Positions 48,589 through 63,836 of a stretch of DNA of 64,000 bases are shown here, one piece after another. The DNA comes from Hyphodiscus hymeniophilus. Lineage: Eukaryota > Ascomycota > Leotiomycetes > Helotiales > Hyphodiscaceae. The position numbers and the translations under genes were made by a program. The stretch lies in contig VNKQ01000002.1 in NCBI GenBank assembly GCA_016508695.1, positions 1,674,001 to 1,738,000 on the forward strand, read 5' to 3'. The notes beneath the pieces were generated by a model that saw nothing but the letters and a program-made list of their open reading frames with translations, was not told the origin of the DNA and ran no database searches. How positions within the stretch are numbered: the first letter of the stretch is position 1; each line of letters opens with the position of its first letter.

Positions 48589-49033
48589 ATTATAAGTTTA
48601 AATCGCGTAGTACTTAGGGATTATTTATTTTAAAAAGTATATTATAATATATTATTATATAAGTAGATTTAAGTATATAGCTTTACTTACTAAAATAGAC
48701 AAGCTAACTCTTACTAACTCTTTAAAAAAAATAACTCTTATATTAAGGTTTTCTCTAATTAAAATAGTAACTAATTATTTAATTTATTTTATATATAATT
48801 ACTTAAAAGCCTTTAAGTAAAGTATTAACTATTTATAGTATATTTACCTTATATAATATAGCGATTCTAGTCGATATTTAATTAAAGACTTAATTAAAGT
48901 AACTAGAATAATATTCTTTCTTTTATTATAATATAAGATTACTTAGTATTTTAAAATATATAAATTTAATAGTTTTAAGTACTTTAATATACTTTATACT
49001 CTTTTTAAAGATAATAAAATTAAAGTAAATAAT
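48323..49033 (+). mobile_element. Ty1/copia copy D, plus strand, 5' end only
   Basis: A 266-bp LTR (48323-48588) is followed by about 445 bp collinear with the 5' internal region of copy A (30161 onward). It is cut at 49033 by an LTR in the opposite orientation. The preceding 5 bases (AGTTA) are the hAT target sequence. Confidence 0.82.
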
Positions 49034-49298
49034 TATCGCGTAGATAATTAGTCTAATCTTTAAGAAGAAAAGGTTATAAGAAAAGACTACTCGAATAAGC
49101 GTATATTAAGTATTATTTAGTCTAAAGAAAGAAGAAGAAGAAGTAAGTCTTCTCTTAAGTATTAAATTACTCTTATAAAGCTTAGTAAAATAAGTACTTA
49201 AATAAAGCTTAAGTAATTATACGACGTAATTAAATATTTAATAAGTATAATTAGATATTTTATAACTATAAGATTAGTTAAGCCTTAATTTTGTAATA
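49034..49298 (-). repeat. Copia LTR (3' LTR of copy E)
   Basis: It starts TATCGCGTAGATAATTAG (reverse complement of the LTR 3' end) and ends TTTTGTAATA. This copy keeps a CGCG near its end, which shows the less mutated form of the LTR terminus. Confidence 0.88.
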
Positions 49299-52200
49299 TA
49301 CTCTCTAGTTATTATAAAGAAGTCTAAAGACCTTTTATTTTATAATAATTATTGTTTTGTAATTTCTAATCCCTTATATTCCTCGAATAGCTTTAATTTA
49401 ATATATTAAAATATATACTCGTATTCGAAGTTAATTATAAGATATAGCGTATATTTGCTTATATAGCTTGTAAGTAAGTTCCTTATACTTTATATATATA
49501 TAGATTTCGAGTTGTAAATATTAGCGTTTGTTTTGTTTAATTACTTAAAGTAGTAATTAATTTAATTAGAGATCTTATACTTAGTAATAACTAGTATTAT
49601 AATTATCTCTAACTAATATCTCTTTTATCTCTTAGTCTTACAAATAGTATAAATAACGCAAATAGTATAAATAGCGCAAACTTTATACGTTGTCTAATCT
49701 CTATAGTTGCCTTAATTAATCTAGTAACTTAATACGCTTTTAACTATACTAATAGGCGCGTAGCTAATTAGGCTATAAGTATAAAATCGCAATCTCGCAA
49801 CCTTTTAACCTCTAATAATAATAATAACAAATAATAACGTTAACTTTTACTACTATTATAATAGTATACTATTACTATTTTATTAATAGCTCTTTTATCT
49901 TCTTATTAATTATTAATATAAGTAATACCTTAAGTAATAGTACGAGTAAAAGCTCGAGTAGTCGATTACCTTTATCTAAATTCTAGGTTTAATTCTTAAG
50001 CTTTATTTAATTATTACTTTATATTTAATAATTAGTATAGCTAACCTTTCTAATATATAAGGCTTTAAAAAAGAGTAAGTAGAAATACTTATTAATCCTT
50101 TTACTACCAAATCTAATAATCTCTTTTAATCTCCCTCTTCTCTTACTAATAATTATAGTAATAATAACGATTATAATAATAATAATAATAATAATAAAAA
50201 AGAAAAAGATAAGAAAAACAAAGCTAAAGAAAATAAAAATAAAGAAGATAAAAATAATTTAATCTTATCTCTTACTAAGTTATATAATCGCTATTACTAG
50301 CTTTTACGCTTATTACTTATACTAACTCTTATTCTTATTACTTATCTAAATAGTAATCCTATTTACTACTTATATAATTAAATTACTTGCCTTAGTCTTT
50401 ATTCTTTTGTTTTAAACAATTATATTTTAGACAATTATATTCTAGATACTCTTTCTTATCGTTCTTATAATCTTACTTATAGTCTTAATACTTAGCGAGA
50501 TTAGCCTTACTTTAGTTATTTATTTTCTTTAATAGCTAGAAAATCTAATAGTTATTACTTTAAGAATTCTATTATATTATATAGTAATCGGTATTATTAA
50601 TACTATATATACTCTTACGTTCCGATCCTTACTAATATTCTTTTATATACTTAGTTATTTTATAATAAGTATTACTATTAGGAAGCTAGCTAGAGTTTTA
50701 ATCGAAAGGTATATTAAATATAAAGTTTTTATTTAATTAATACTAATCCTTATATAGAAAATAAAGTAATTAAAGATTATTATTTAAATTATACTAAAGA
50801 TTAGTAATTTTATTAATTCTATTAATCGCGCTTTAGGAATTAATACTTATTAATATAGGGATAATAATAATAATTAAGGTCTTACTCTTTATCGTATTAG
50901 TACTTTTTCTTCTAGTTTTATTAATTCGAAGACTAGTAAGTAAGAAATACTTACTTAAGCCTTTATTACTTATATAAATATTATATATAGTTTAAGTAAC
51001 TAAAGTAGCGAATAATCTATTAGTAATCTAGGGAAATACTAAGTAGTTTTTTATAATATATTTTCGTTTTTCTTTTTTTTTATATTAAAGTAACTTAGCG
51101 ATAATACCTAAATAAGTATTAATTTATTAAATTCCTTTGATTATAAAATAAATAACTTGTAAAATAAAATATATAATTATTAATTATATTGTCTTATTAT
51201 ATTATAGCTTTAAAGTATAGAAAACTCTATTTAGTTCTTTTAGTTAATCTTACTAGTATTTATATAGAATTCTATAATAGTCCTACTAATATCTTACTAA
51301 ATATACTATTAATTTATCTAATTCTAATAATATTTAGCTAAAATCTTAACAAATTCTATTAATATTTAAAAGATATTTAATTATTAATTTCTAATCTTTA
51401 ATTATATTAATTAAATACTTAGTCTAATCTCTAGAAATCCGTCTAATATCTACTTACTAGATACTAATTAATTAATACTTTTATATAATTAATACTTTAA
51501 ATCTTATACTTTCTTAAGATTTTTAATCTTTTTATATATATTTTATAAATTTAATAAAACTTAGAAATACTTAAACTTATATTTAGAGAGATTCTTAATA
51601 AGCTTATCTATTAGTATTTCGCTAGTTAGTAAGTATATTACTTTAAACGTTCTAAATTTATACTCTTAGTAAAGCTATATATTTTAAATGTTTATATATT
51701 ATAACTTAGTTATAATTCTCTTATTCTCTCTTACGATTAGTTTAATTATTTGTTAATTATTATAAAAGATTATCTAAGAGTCTTTAAGCGAGAGTTTAAT
51801 TTCTTTAAAAAATTATTATAATACTATTATTTCCTTAGCTATATACTTTACTCTTAAGAGCTTTACTTAAGTAATAGACATTAATATTATCGACTATTAA
51901 GTTACTTTTTAAATAATAAGTCTTTTAAATAAAAATATTATATACTTATAAGATAATCGCTAAGTTTTAATATCGTTTATAAATAATGTGTCTAATATAA
52001 TTAGTAATTAGTTTTTTAAGCTTTTTTTATATTAAATAATAAGATAACAAGTTTCCTAAAGATACTTAATTACTTAATTAATTACTTTTATATATTATAT
52101 ACTAGGGTTTATTAAGAATTAAAAGAGTTAAGAGATTATAAAGGTAACGTTTACTTTAATTATAATTATAATATAAAAAACTAATCTTACTTTTTCTTAA

Positions 52201-55200
52201 TATACTTTAATAAAGCTTAGTATTATTATCTTTAGGTTTTTAATAAGCTTAGTTTTTAAGAGTAATATAAATAAATATTTTTATTTAGCTAAATCGAACT
52301 TTCGAGTAATCTTTTTAATATAAGTATTATAAAGTAAAGAGATTGTCTTATTATTTTAATCTTTAACTATATAAATACTTAAAAACTATTAAATATCTCT
52401 TAAGTCTTAAAGCTCGTATAACTTTTTTAGCTTTTTAATAAACTTATATACCTTTTACTTATTTTTTTTATAATATAAGATTAATATATTATTTATATAA
52501 AAAACTATAAAGATTTATCGAGTAAGGTTATAAAAGAGGTATAGCTTTTCTTTACTTTAAATTAACCTAAGAAACTTAATCGTTAAAGAAAAGTCTTAAT
52601 ACTAAAGAGCTAAGAAGTCTTATAAGCTATATAAAGCTTAGTTAATCTCTATATAAAACCTTACTTTCTTAAAGTCTAAAGAGAGCTAATATATTACTTA
52701 TACTCTTTTATTATTTTATAAAGTATTAATAAAAGTATTAATAACGTCGTATTACTTGATTTTAAGATTAAAGTAAGTTATAATAGTTATAATTACTTAA
52801 AACAAACAAGTAATAAGTATAGTAGTATATATAGAAATAATTAAATCTTTTTCTTAAAAGTTATTATAAATAATAATCCGAGACTTATAGTAAATTATAA
52901 AACCGTTTATTACCTTATAAATAAAGACTTATTTTAAAGGAATAGCTTTTAAATTAACTAAGCTTGCCTTAATTTGTCTCTAATAGTTTCTTAGCTTTAA
53001 ATTCCTAATTTCTAATCTTATATTTTAAATAAAGTAATTACTATATTTATATATCTCGAGATTGTTTTATAACCTTAATATCTTTAGAAGATCTTTTTAA
53101 TAAATTCTTTTTAAAGCTAAAAGTATCTTTTTTCTCGAAGTATTATTTACTAAAATAAAAGTAAAGATTATTATATATATTATCTAGACTTATTCTTTAT
53201 AACTTAAGTTCTTTTAAAATATTAATAAGAATTTATTATATTACTTTTAGCTTAATTTTAAAATCGAAATATATATTAAAGTAATATATAATATACTTAG
53301 TTTGTCTTTGTTTAAATCTTCTTTAAAGATAATTTATAACTTAGGCTATTAATTTTTTTATACTTATTGTTTTAATTTACTTAATTAGTATATCTTATAA
53401 TTTAAGACTCTTATTATTAGAATATTACTTAAAAGGCTATTCTCTATTACTAAGAGACTATTACTTATAGCTATTTTATAATCGCTAAAGTTAAATTCGC
53501 TTTATATTAAACTAAGTAATTCCCTAGATTAATATATAATTACTTAAGAAATTAATTATTTACTTATACTTAAGTACTCGTTTAATAACTAAGCTAATTC
53601 TCGAGTAATTATACTCTTATTTAACTTACTATTAGTATAATTACTAATTATAAGTATTCTTTTAAATAAATAATTATTATTACTCTTTTTAGTTTTTATT
53701 TATAAGTTTATTAGCTTAAGTATTTATTTAGGAGTTAAAAGTTTAATTTCTTTACTTACTCTTAAGTTTTAACTTTTATTGTCTTTACTTAAAAGCTTAC
53801 TCCTTAGAATCTCGCGTATAAAATCTTTTAATATAATTATAACTTTTCTTTTAAAAGAAAGTATCTCGTTTATAAAAAGATATTTAATAATTTTACTAAT
53901 AATATTTTAAATTTTATACTTTTCGATTAAAGAAATAATAGCTTTAGCGCTTATTAAGAGTTATTACTCTTATATCTTTTAATTAAGAATATAAGATTTA
54001 GTTTTATTAAAGGTTATATCCCTTATAATAATTACTCTTTTAAGTTAAGGTACTTAGATCTTATATATATTAGACGTAATATATCTAACTAGGTATTTAA
54101 TATACGCTTAGAAAAGTATTTTAAATACTCTTTTATTTTCGCTTTTTTATTATTCTTTTTTTAAATTATATACTCGAGTATTATAAATATAAATTTTATT
54201 TTAGTTAGGTTTAAGATTAGTTATTACTTATTATATAAATACTTAATTATATTACTTAAAGTAATTCCGAAACTATAAGTATAGGACTTTGTTTAGTAAG
54301 CGTTACTTATAAGCTTTAAAGGGAAGAATAGTATATAAGTAAATTACTACTTTATATATCTCTAGCTAAAGGTTTTTTAAGAGATTAATAATAAGTTTTA
54401 TTCTAATTAATTTCTTAATTATATCTCTCTTAGCTTTCTCGATTATACTAATAAGCTTATAAGTATAAGCTAATACTAATTCTATATCGATTTCTTTTAT
54501 ATTAGCTTATCGCTTAAAATCTATTATATTAAAAAGAGAGATTATTAAAGTGTTTTAATTACTTTTAATCTTATAAATTAATAATTTAAATTAGCGTTTT
54601 ACTTATATATTAAAATAAGAGATCGAGTTTATAACTATAATCCCGCGTTTCTTTATAAGTATAAATCCCTAATACTTTCTATTAAACTCGTCTTTAATTA
54701 GTAAAATCTAGTTAATACTATTATATACTTTAGAGAAATTAAAGAGATCCCAAATAATTCTTTAAAATAGTCTTAGCGATTTAAAATATAATACTTAGCG
54801 GGAGATTTACTTTTTAGCTAATATAAGAGCGTAAGCTTTATAATATATAATTAGTATTCTCTTAATAATTATATTTTTAGCCGCTTTTATAAGTAACTTA
54901 ATAACTTTTAGTCTAGGGTGTTTTACTTATTAATACTAAAGCTTAGCTAAATTACTCTAGGGTTTTAAGTAGTCTCTTAATCGTTTAAACGACTTTTTTA
55001 GTTATTATTTAATCGTTAGGTATATTATTACTAGTAGGCTGGCCGATAGTCTAGTTCGGTCCTAGACTATAAGGTTTTTAGGGACTATATAATAGTTTAG
55101 TCTTAAAATCTAAATTTTTAGAGACTATACTTGGGACTATAGTCCTATAGTCTAGTCTATAAATAATTTGGTCTCAAAATCTAAATTTTTGGGGACTATA

Positions 55201-58200
55201 CTTAAGACTATAGTCTTATAGTCTAGTTTATAAATAGTTTGGTTTTAAAATCTAAATTTTTAAGAACTAATTTTAAACTATAGTCCAATAGTCTTTACTA
55301 AGAATAGTTTAGTTTAAGACTATATAACTATAAGACTATATTTATTTTAAGAGTAACGCATTATAATAATAATAATAAATATATATAATATAGTTCTTTA
55401 AAGTAAAAGTAAATTATAATTTTAAAATTACAAGTAAAGCCTATTACTTTTAACGCTTAGCTCTTACTTAGGAAGGACCCCTTAATTTATTAATATTAGT
55501 ATTCTAATGCCTTTTTTTCCTTTATTATAATAAACGTTTTACCTTCTCTTTCTTATTATTTAAAACTATAATTATATTTATAATCTCTTTCTTAGTCTAG
55601 TCTATATTATTACTTGTATAGGGAGTATTATACTTATAGTTTATATTTTGCTAATTATTAGTAAGAGTCTATTTATACTAATTAAAATACTTTATAATTA
55701 TTAACTTTATAATTGTAATTAAATATATTTGCGCCTTATAATAGTTATAAAGATTATAAGCCAGATTAAAAATTCTCTTAACTTTAGTACTAGTAATTAA
55801 GAAAATCGGTTAAAAGAAATAATACGTTACTATTTATTATTATTATATCAAAAGGTAATATACTTAAAACTACTAGTATATCTCGGGCTATAAATATAAT
55901 AGAAGAGAAAGCCGGCTTTAATTTCTTTTAAATTATAAGAACTAATATATTAGTATTATCTTATATAATTAAACTAGTAAAGAAGTAGTCGGCTTTAATA
56001 TTTAGTCTCGCGGTCGCGATATATATACCTAGCGTATTTTTATTAAGTTAGAATATTATATTTAAGCTTTAGGTTCTTAAAGTAATAATTAGATTATTCT
56101 CGACTAAAGGAGTTTTTATTAGTATAGGCTTATACTTTTCCTCTTAATACTAAGCAAATAAGCGCTTATACTTCTTTTTAAACTATAATATCTAATTAGT
56201 AGATTTGAAGATATTAAGCTTTTAAGTAAAGTCTAATATCCTTATAAGAGTATATTATTACTTTACTAATCTATTAATATAAGAATAATATAACTTTAGA
56301 GACTTAAGCCTAGCGTTAATAGTAGTAACAAATATATAAATCTATAAGTTAAGGACTTAATCTTTTTTTAATAGCTTATCTTACAAATCCTCGAGATAAT
56401 TAAATAAACTATTATAAATATTTTATATATAATTAATAATTATATCCGTATTAGAACTAATAAGTATAGTAAAAGAGGCAAAAGGTCGAAGTAAGATTAT
56501 AAAGTACTTTAGCTTCTTTTAATTTGTATTTATAAGAGTAAAACGCTTAAGTATAAGGTTATTAACTATCTTTACCTCGAGCTAGGATTTTAATAATACT
56601 TATAAACGTATTACTTGTAATATTATATTATAAGTAAAGTTTTACTTAATATTAATATCTTTTTTTAAGTATAAAAGTCGTTTTCTTTTTGCCTCTAATT
56701 ACTTTATTAGTAATAGCTTTATTCTTTAGCTTAATTAGCTTACTAAGTTTCTTAAGTTATATATCTTTTAAGAATATTCTTATTAGCGTTATTATAAGAC
56801 GTTATTATAAGTGGGTGTCTTAACCTTTTAAATTATAATTATAACCGAATTAATATTACTTAATTTAAGTTAATTTATATCGTCCTCGTTACTAGGTTCT
56901 TTTTTACTTAGCTTTACCTCGAGTATTTTTAATATTATCTTTATAATTAATTATATAATATACGTAAGGCAAGAAATCTTTATTGCTTTATAGTTTTATA
57001 TAAACAATACTTTAGTAGTAGCTTTTTTAAGTATTACTTTAAGATTCTTTCTTATCTTACTATTAGTTATAATATAATATAACTTATTTATTAGCTAGAA
57101 TTATTATAAGACGTTAAGAACTATTTTTACTATTACTTTCTTAATATACTCTTTTTAAATATACTTAAACCTAATAAAAACCTTCCTTTATTACTAGTCT
57201 ATTATAATATAATATATTATAATAGTAATAAACAATTTAGTAAAGGGACTTTACTATCTATTTAGAGTAATCGATACTCTATTTTTAAGTAAGAGATTCT
57301 TAAATATATACGCTATAGTATAAAGATACTTATTATTTAAATTAGTTTAAATAGTAATATAATTAGGAAAAGAAACTTCTAACTAGAGTATAATAAATAG
57401 TTTCCGAATTTTAGGGTTTTTAATAAACTAAAAGAGTAAATTTACTATTATAATACTAATATATAGCTACTTTTTCTAACGATCGTTTATAAAGGCTAAA
57501 ATAAAATCCTAAAAGTATTATTAAATATTTTTTAAGAATAATATATATACTTATTATTATAAGTATTCTTCCTTTTATAATCTTTCTCTAGCCTTTAGTT
57601 TTATTATACTTATCTTAATACTAGAAGAGTATAAATATATTACTATTGCCTTTTTATAGCCTAGAGTATATATATACCTTTTAGTAACCTTTATATAATA
57701 TTTTTAAGAGTATAGTTTTTAGCTTTATAGCTTAATAAAATTCTCTTTATATTTTCGACCCTTATATATACGTTTAGGTAACTTACTTAAACTATTTATA
57801 ATTTACGTATTTAAAAGTCTTATTTAACTACTAGCTCTTCTATTCCTTTACTTTCTTTAAATACTAAATAATATATTACTTATCGAAACTAAGTTCAAAT
57901 AATAAAAGCCCCGACTTAAAGAAATTAGTATTATTATTATTACAATTATTTTACTTAATTATAAAGAGAGTAAATCTTACTTAAGTATTTATAGTATATT
58001 AAAAAGACTTAGTCTTTACTTAACTTATATTAACTTTTATAAGAAAAGGATTACAACTAAAATATATAGCTTATAAAAAGTAAATAAAGTATTATAATAA
58101 GCTTAAAGATAAAAAGTAAATAATTAAAATAAGAAACTAACTTTAAAAGTTATAAGTAAAACTTAAAAAAGAAAAGTATTAATATAAGAGAATATAATAA

Positions 58201-58579
58201 TAAATATACCCTTCTTTTCGATTTATAAAGTAATAGTAAATAATAACGGCTATATACTTATTTAGTTATAAAAAAGTAACTAGCCTAATATTTTAAAAAC
58301 CCGAATACTTAAGTAAATATAACTAATAATAGCTAACGCATTACTTTTAATAATAAAATAAGAAATAAAGTAAAAGTTATACCCTCTTTAATTATCGACT
58401 TACTTATAGGCCTCTTTACTATCGTACTTAAAAACAATAATAAAGAGGCTTATAAGTAAGTTAATAATTATTTTATACTTAAGTAAATAAATAATACTTT
58501 ACTTAACTAAAATATAAGAGTATTAAGTAAAGTATTATTATTATAATTAGCGGCTAATATATTACCCTAGGTAATAAGA

Positions 58580-58744
58580 TAAGAGATAAGGTAAAAGTTA
58601 TACTTAAGTATAATAAATAAAAGCTAAAGTAAAAGTTATACTTTAAGTAATAAAATAAGAGATAAAGTAAAAGTTATACCCTAAGTAACTAAATAAGAGA
58701 TAAAGTAAAAGTTATACTTAAGTATAGTAAATAAAATATAAAGT
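58580..58744. repeat. Tandem repeats of a short unit with core AGTAAAAGTTATAC
   Basis: The phrase built on AAGAGATAAAGTAAAAGTTATA occurs about four times with spacing of roughly 30-55 bp, directly before the 94-bp array. The same phrase also occurs near 58370. Unit boundaries are approximate. Confidence 0.65.
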
Positions 58745-59035
58745 AAATAATAATAGTAAATAGTAATAAGATATAAGCTTAATTTCGCTTAAATATAAAA
58801 TAAGTAAACTAAGAAAAGCTTAAAAGTAAATACGTTTTAAAGAATAATAATAAATAGTAACAGGATATAAGCCTAATTTCGCTTAAATATAAAATAAGTA
58901 AGTTAAGAAAAGCTTAAAAGTAAATATATTTTAAAAAGTAATAGTAAATAATAATAAGATATAAGCCTAATTTCGTTTAAATATAAGATAAGTAAGCTAA
59001 AAAAAGCTTAAAAGTAAATACGTTTTACTTATTTA
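58745..59035. repeat. Three tandem copies of a 94-bp unit
   Basis: The landmark GATATAAG recurs at 58770, 58864 and 58958, a period of 94 bp. It is followed each time by the same TTCGCTTAAATATAA-like and AAAGCTTAAAAGTAAATA-like segments. Copies differ mainly by G/A and C/T changes. Confidence 0.85.
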
Positions 59036-62000
59036 TAAATATATTTTAAGATTTTTATTTATTTTTAATAATAAAGTCTTTTATCTCTTTATTCTTATCT
59101 TTATTTTCTTTATTCTCTTTATCTTTACTAATTATTACTTTAAAGTTATTATTATTATTATTATTATTCTTTTCTTTACTTTTTTTAATTAGCTTATTAA
59201 AATTAATATTTTCTTTATTTTATTTCTTAATAAATTAAGTAATATTAGTAAAATTACTAATATTTTCTATAAATATTTATAACTCTTTTTTTAATATATT
59301 AGGCTCGAGGTATTAACTTATTATAATAATATAGCGTTTTTAGCGTTTAATAAGAGGCTTTAAGTTTTTAGTAAAAGTCTTTATAATAATATTCTTAATT
59401 AAAGAATTTAATTACTTCTCTTTATTATATAAATTTAATTACTAATATATTAATTAGTATATAAACTATAATAAGAGAAGAATATAAAAAGATTTTGACT
59501 TACTTTTAAATAACGCTCTAAGAGTTTTATCTTCTCTTTTTTTTCTTTCTAATCGATTTACTATATTATAATATTCTCTTTATTAATTATTATAATAACT
59601 TTAGTATTTATATTAATACTAGCGAGAATATAAGAAGCTATAAGTTAATTTTATATAATTTAAAGCTCTAATTCTTTCTTTATATTAAATAAGTTATTTT
59701 AGTTTAGCTTTTTAATTCGGATTTTTTATATATAATTATAAGCTTATAATTACTTTATTAGTATTAGATTATTCGAATAAGTATTTAAAACTAACCTAAC
59801 AATTTGTATTTTATACTTTCTCTTATAAAATATAAGAGGTCTTTAGTATATTAAAATAGTATTTATTAAAAGTAAGAAGATAATTTATAATATTAGTTGT
59901 TTTATAGGAAATAAATATATATTATATTACTATATACTATTATTATATTATTATTAGTAAGATATATTATATATTATACGAAATTAAATATATTAACTAA
60001 GTTATAAAAAGTTAAAAAAATATAAATAAAAAAAAAAGTAAAAAGGTAAAGTACTTTTTTAAATAGTAAATTACTATAAATAAATTTCTTTATTCGAAGG
60101 TATTATAATTTATTATAATACTAAAAGTTATAATATTAAATTAAAATATCTTATAACTTAATTTCTAAATAAAACCTTATAATTTATAGTTTTTAGCTTT
60201 TAACTTTTATATTAAAATATTAAATTTCTAAGTAAGTCTTTAAACTTTAAATTATATACTTAAAGTACTTAATAACGCTTTATAATAACTATATTAATAT
60301 TCTTATAGTTAAAAATAGTCTTTAACTTTAATAATTTAAATTTTTAAAGTATATTTTTACTTTTAAAATCTTACTTTTATTATCGCGTTAAAAAAGGCTT
60401 TTATAACTCTAGGACCCTAGGTATTTAAGAGTAATATATTATAATAACAATATTAATATTTTTATAATTAAGAATAATCTTTAAAATAGTCTTAAACTTT
60501 AAAAATTTAAATTTTTAAAATATATTTTTATTTTTAAAATAAGACTTTTATATCCCTAAGCCTTTAAGAGTAATATTTTATAATAATATATCTTAATAGC
60601 AAATTATTATTATAATATATATTAAGTAAAAAGCGAAAAAAGATTAAAACTTTAATATAAGTAATATAAGTCTAATAATATTATATTATTATCTTTCTTA
60701 TATTATAAGTAAAAGTCGTATAAAGAAATATAAAGCTAAGAAAGTAGCTTTTAAGGCAAAAAACCCTAAATAAGAGTATAGTAATAAGAAACTAAAAGAG
60801 ATTACTAAATATTCTCGGCTTATTAAAATAAGAAATAAGTTTTTACTCCTTTCTTTATTATAATAATATTAATAATTATAAGATAAGCTTTAAATAAAAT
60901 CTATTATTATTAAAAAGTAATTAGTCTTTTACTTTTAAAAATACTTTTTTAATATATAATTAAAGATATTACTAATAATATTATTAAGAGTTAAGATATC
61001 CGCTTTTAGTCTTTTATTATTTTTACTCTTTAAGAGACTATAAAAGTATATATTATTTCTTTTTTTAAAAGTAAAGTTGTTTTTATTTATATTAATAATT
61101 ATACTTATATTTAATAGTTATTAATTTATATATTATTTATATATATCGAGTTACTATTTAAAATAAGGATATATAATTAGTTTAATAGTTTTATACCTCG
61201 TTTATAATTAAGGGTTACTTTAGTAATAACTAAATACTTATATATATAAGGAAATAAAATTAAAGTTATATTTAAAAAATAATTAATTACTTTTATTATA
61301 AGATTATATTAATAATATAAATTGTTTATTAAGTATAATAATAGTAAATAATAATACTTTACGTTATAGAAATATAAAATAAAGATTTTTATTAATAAAT
61401 TAAATCTTAAAAAATAAAAAATAATTATATACTTACTTTTTATTTATTAACTCTAATTACTTTATTAATTTTAATTACCTTTTAGGTCTTATAGTTATCT
61501 TTAGTCTTATAGTCCTATAGTCTTAAATCGAATAGTCTAATCTTATATAATTCTAGGGATTATATAATAGTTTAGTCTTAATCTCTTAAGACTAAACTAT
61601 TTATAGTTTAGTCCCAAATAATTTTAAGGACTATTATATAATTTAGTTTTAATTTCTTAAAATTAAACTATATATAGTTTAGTTTAAAATAAATTTAGAA
61701 ACTATTATATATATATAGTTTAATCTTAAATAATTTTAAGGACTATTATATAGTTTAGTCTAGTCTAGTCTAAAGACTATAGTCTAGTTTGGCCAGCCTA
61801 ATTACTAGTTTAATACGTATTAGAATTATAGGGAGAGAACCTAAGTAAGAGGTAAGTAACTTATATTTAAGGAAAATTAAGTTAAATTTACGTTTTATAT
61901 TAAGTATAATAACATTAGAATTAATACTCTTATATCTTAATAAACAATTAAGTCCGCAAAACTAAACTCTTACCTTAAGTATTTAAGCTTTTAAAATAAT

Positions 62001-63836
62001 ATTTATATAAAAACTATTAATTATAACTATATTTAAAAGAGTAAAATTAAATATATAAGGTCCTTTTAGCTTATTAAAGAGATTTTTAATTACTTAAGTA
62101 CCTTTTCTAATAATTAGTAAAGTACTTAAACTAACTTTAATTATATTACTACTAATTAAAGAAATAAAGGAATTAGGCTTAAATAAGTCTTTTATATTAA
62201 CTAAGTATATTAATCCGCAATTATTAAAGAGTATATTATTAAAAAGTAAGTATTTCTTTAGAGAATTAAAGGTTAAATAAATTTTATAATCCGCTTTTTT
62301 AAGTAACTTTAAATTAATAATTATATAATTAACTTTACTTAAGTACTTACTTTATTATTTTTTTAAAGTTAGTATCTTATCGAGGTATTACTCTTACTTC
62401 TTTTTTTTAATTAGTTATTTCTAATAGCCGCTTTTTACTTAATTTTTAATTTTATCTTTTTTGGGATTACTAAGTTTAGTTTTAAACTTATAATTATTTA
62501 TTTTAATAATTATTACTTTTAGGCGTTTATAAGACTCTAGTTTCTAAGAATACTTTTTACTTCTTAGAACTTAGTAATCGATTTTATTTTAAGGAACTTC
62601 TAAAAGTAACTATTACTAAACGAGATTTTATTAATTTTATATCTAGCGATTACTTATATAAGTAAGCTAAAAAGAGTTATCTTAAAATATTAATATTAAT
62701 AATTACCTTTTTTATTTCTTAAGTTATAATTACTTTACTTATTTAATTGTAAGTAAACTTTAAGAGTATTCTTTTAATTACTTTTAAGAAATTAGTAACT
62801 AAAAGGTAGCTTAGCTTAATATCTAGAAGTTTATATATATAAGTAATAATTAATATATTTTCTTATTTTAAAAATTACTTAAGGCGATTAATTAAGTTTT
62901 TTTAACCTTCTTTTAAGACTTTTTAATAAGTTTATTAAGTTATAGTTATAAAGGTTCTTTTTATTAAAGCTATATAATTCTTAAGTTTAATTAAAAGTAA
63001 TTATAAGCTTATATTATTATTAAGTATTAATCTAGTCTTAATTACTTATAGTATTTCCTTATTAATAAATAAATTTACTTAGTTAGAGATTATTAGAAGA
63101 TTTTATAATTGTTTATTTTATTTTTTATACTCTTATATAACTAACTTAAAGTAAGCTTAATATTAACCCCGAATATTATTATATATCGCAATAATAATAA
63201 TTAGTTTAAAAGAAATAACTAGTTTTAATTTAAGATTTACTTTTTTTAAAGCAAAGAATATTACTTTAAAGGTTGCTAAGGTCTTATTATGCGTTTAATT
63301 TGTAATTTTAATATAATCTTATTTTGCTTTTATTACCTTTATAAGATTAAACTTAATTTGCTTAAGTTATTAAACTATATTTAACTCCTCGATTATTTGC
63401 TTTAATCTTATTGCCTTTAAAGGGAGCGTAGAGTATATTAAAGTACTTAAAACTATTAAATTTATATATTCTAAAATACTAAGTAATCTTATATTATAAT
63501 AAAAGAAAGAGTATTATTTTAATTACTTTAATTAAGTCTTTAATTAAATATCGACTAAAATCGCTATATTATATAAAGTAAATATATTATAAATAGTTAA
63601 TACTTTACTTAAAGGCTTTTAAGTAATCGTATATAAAATAAATTAAATAATTAGTTATTATTCTAATTAAAAGAAACTTTAATATAAAGGTTATTCTTTT
63701 TAAAGAGTTAGTAAGAGTTAGCTCGTTTATTCTAATAAGTAAAGCTATATACTTAAATCTACTCGTATAATAGTATATTATAATATACTTCTTAAAATAA
63801 ATAATCCTTAAGTATTATATAAACTAGGCTTATAAT

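Larger units (their letters stand above)
55035..61800. mobile_element. hAT-type DNA transposon copy 1 with both ends and perfect 8-bp target duplication
   Basis: The termini are TAGGCTGGCC (55035) and GGCCAGCCTA (61791-61800), perfect 10-bp inverted repeats. They are flanked on both sides by ATTACTAG (55027-55034 and 61801-61808). An 8-bp duplication with short inverted ends is the hAT superfamily signature. The element is 6766 bp and RIP-mutated, with subterminal TAGTCTAGAC-like and AGGACTATA-like motifs. I could not recognise a transposase or its dimerisation domain, so the superfamily call rests on ends and target site. It contains tandem repeats at 58.58-59.04 kb. Confidence 0.88.
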
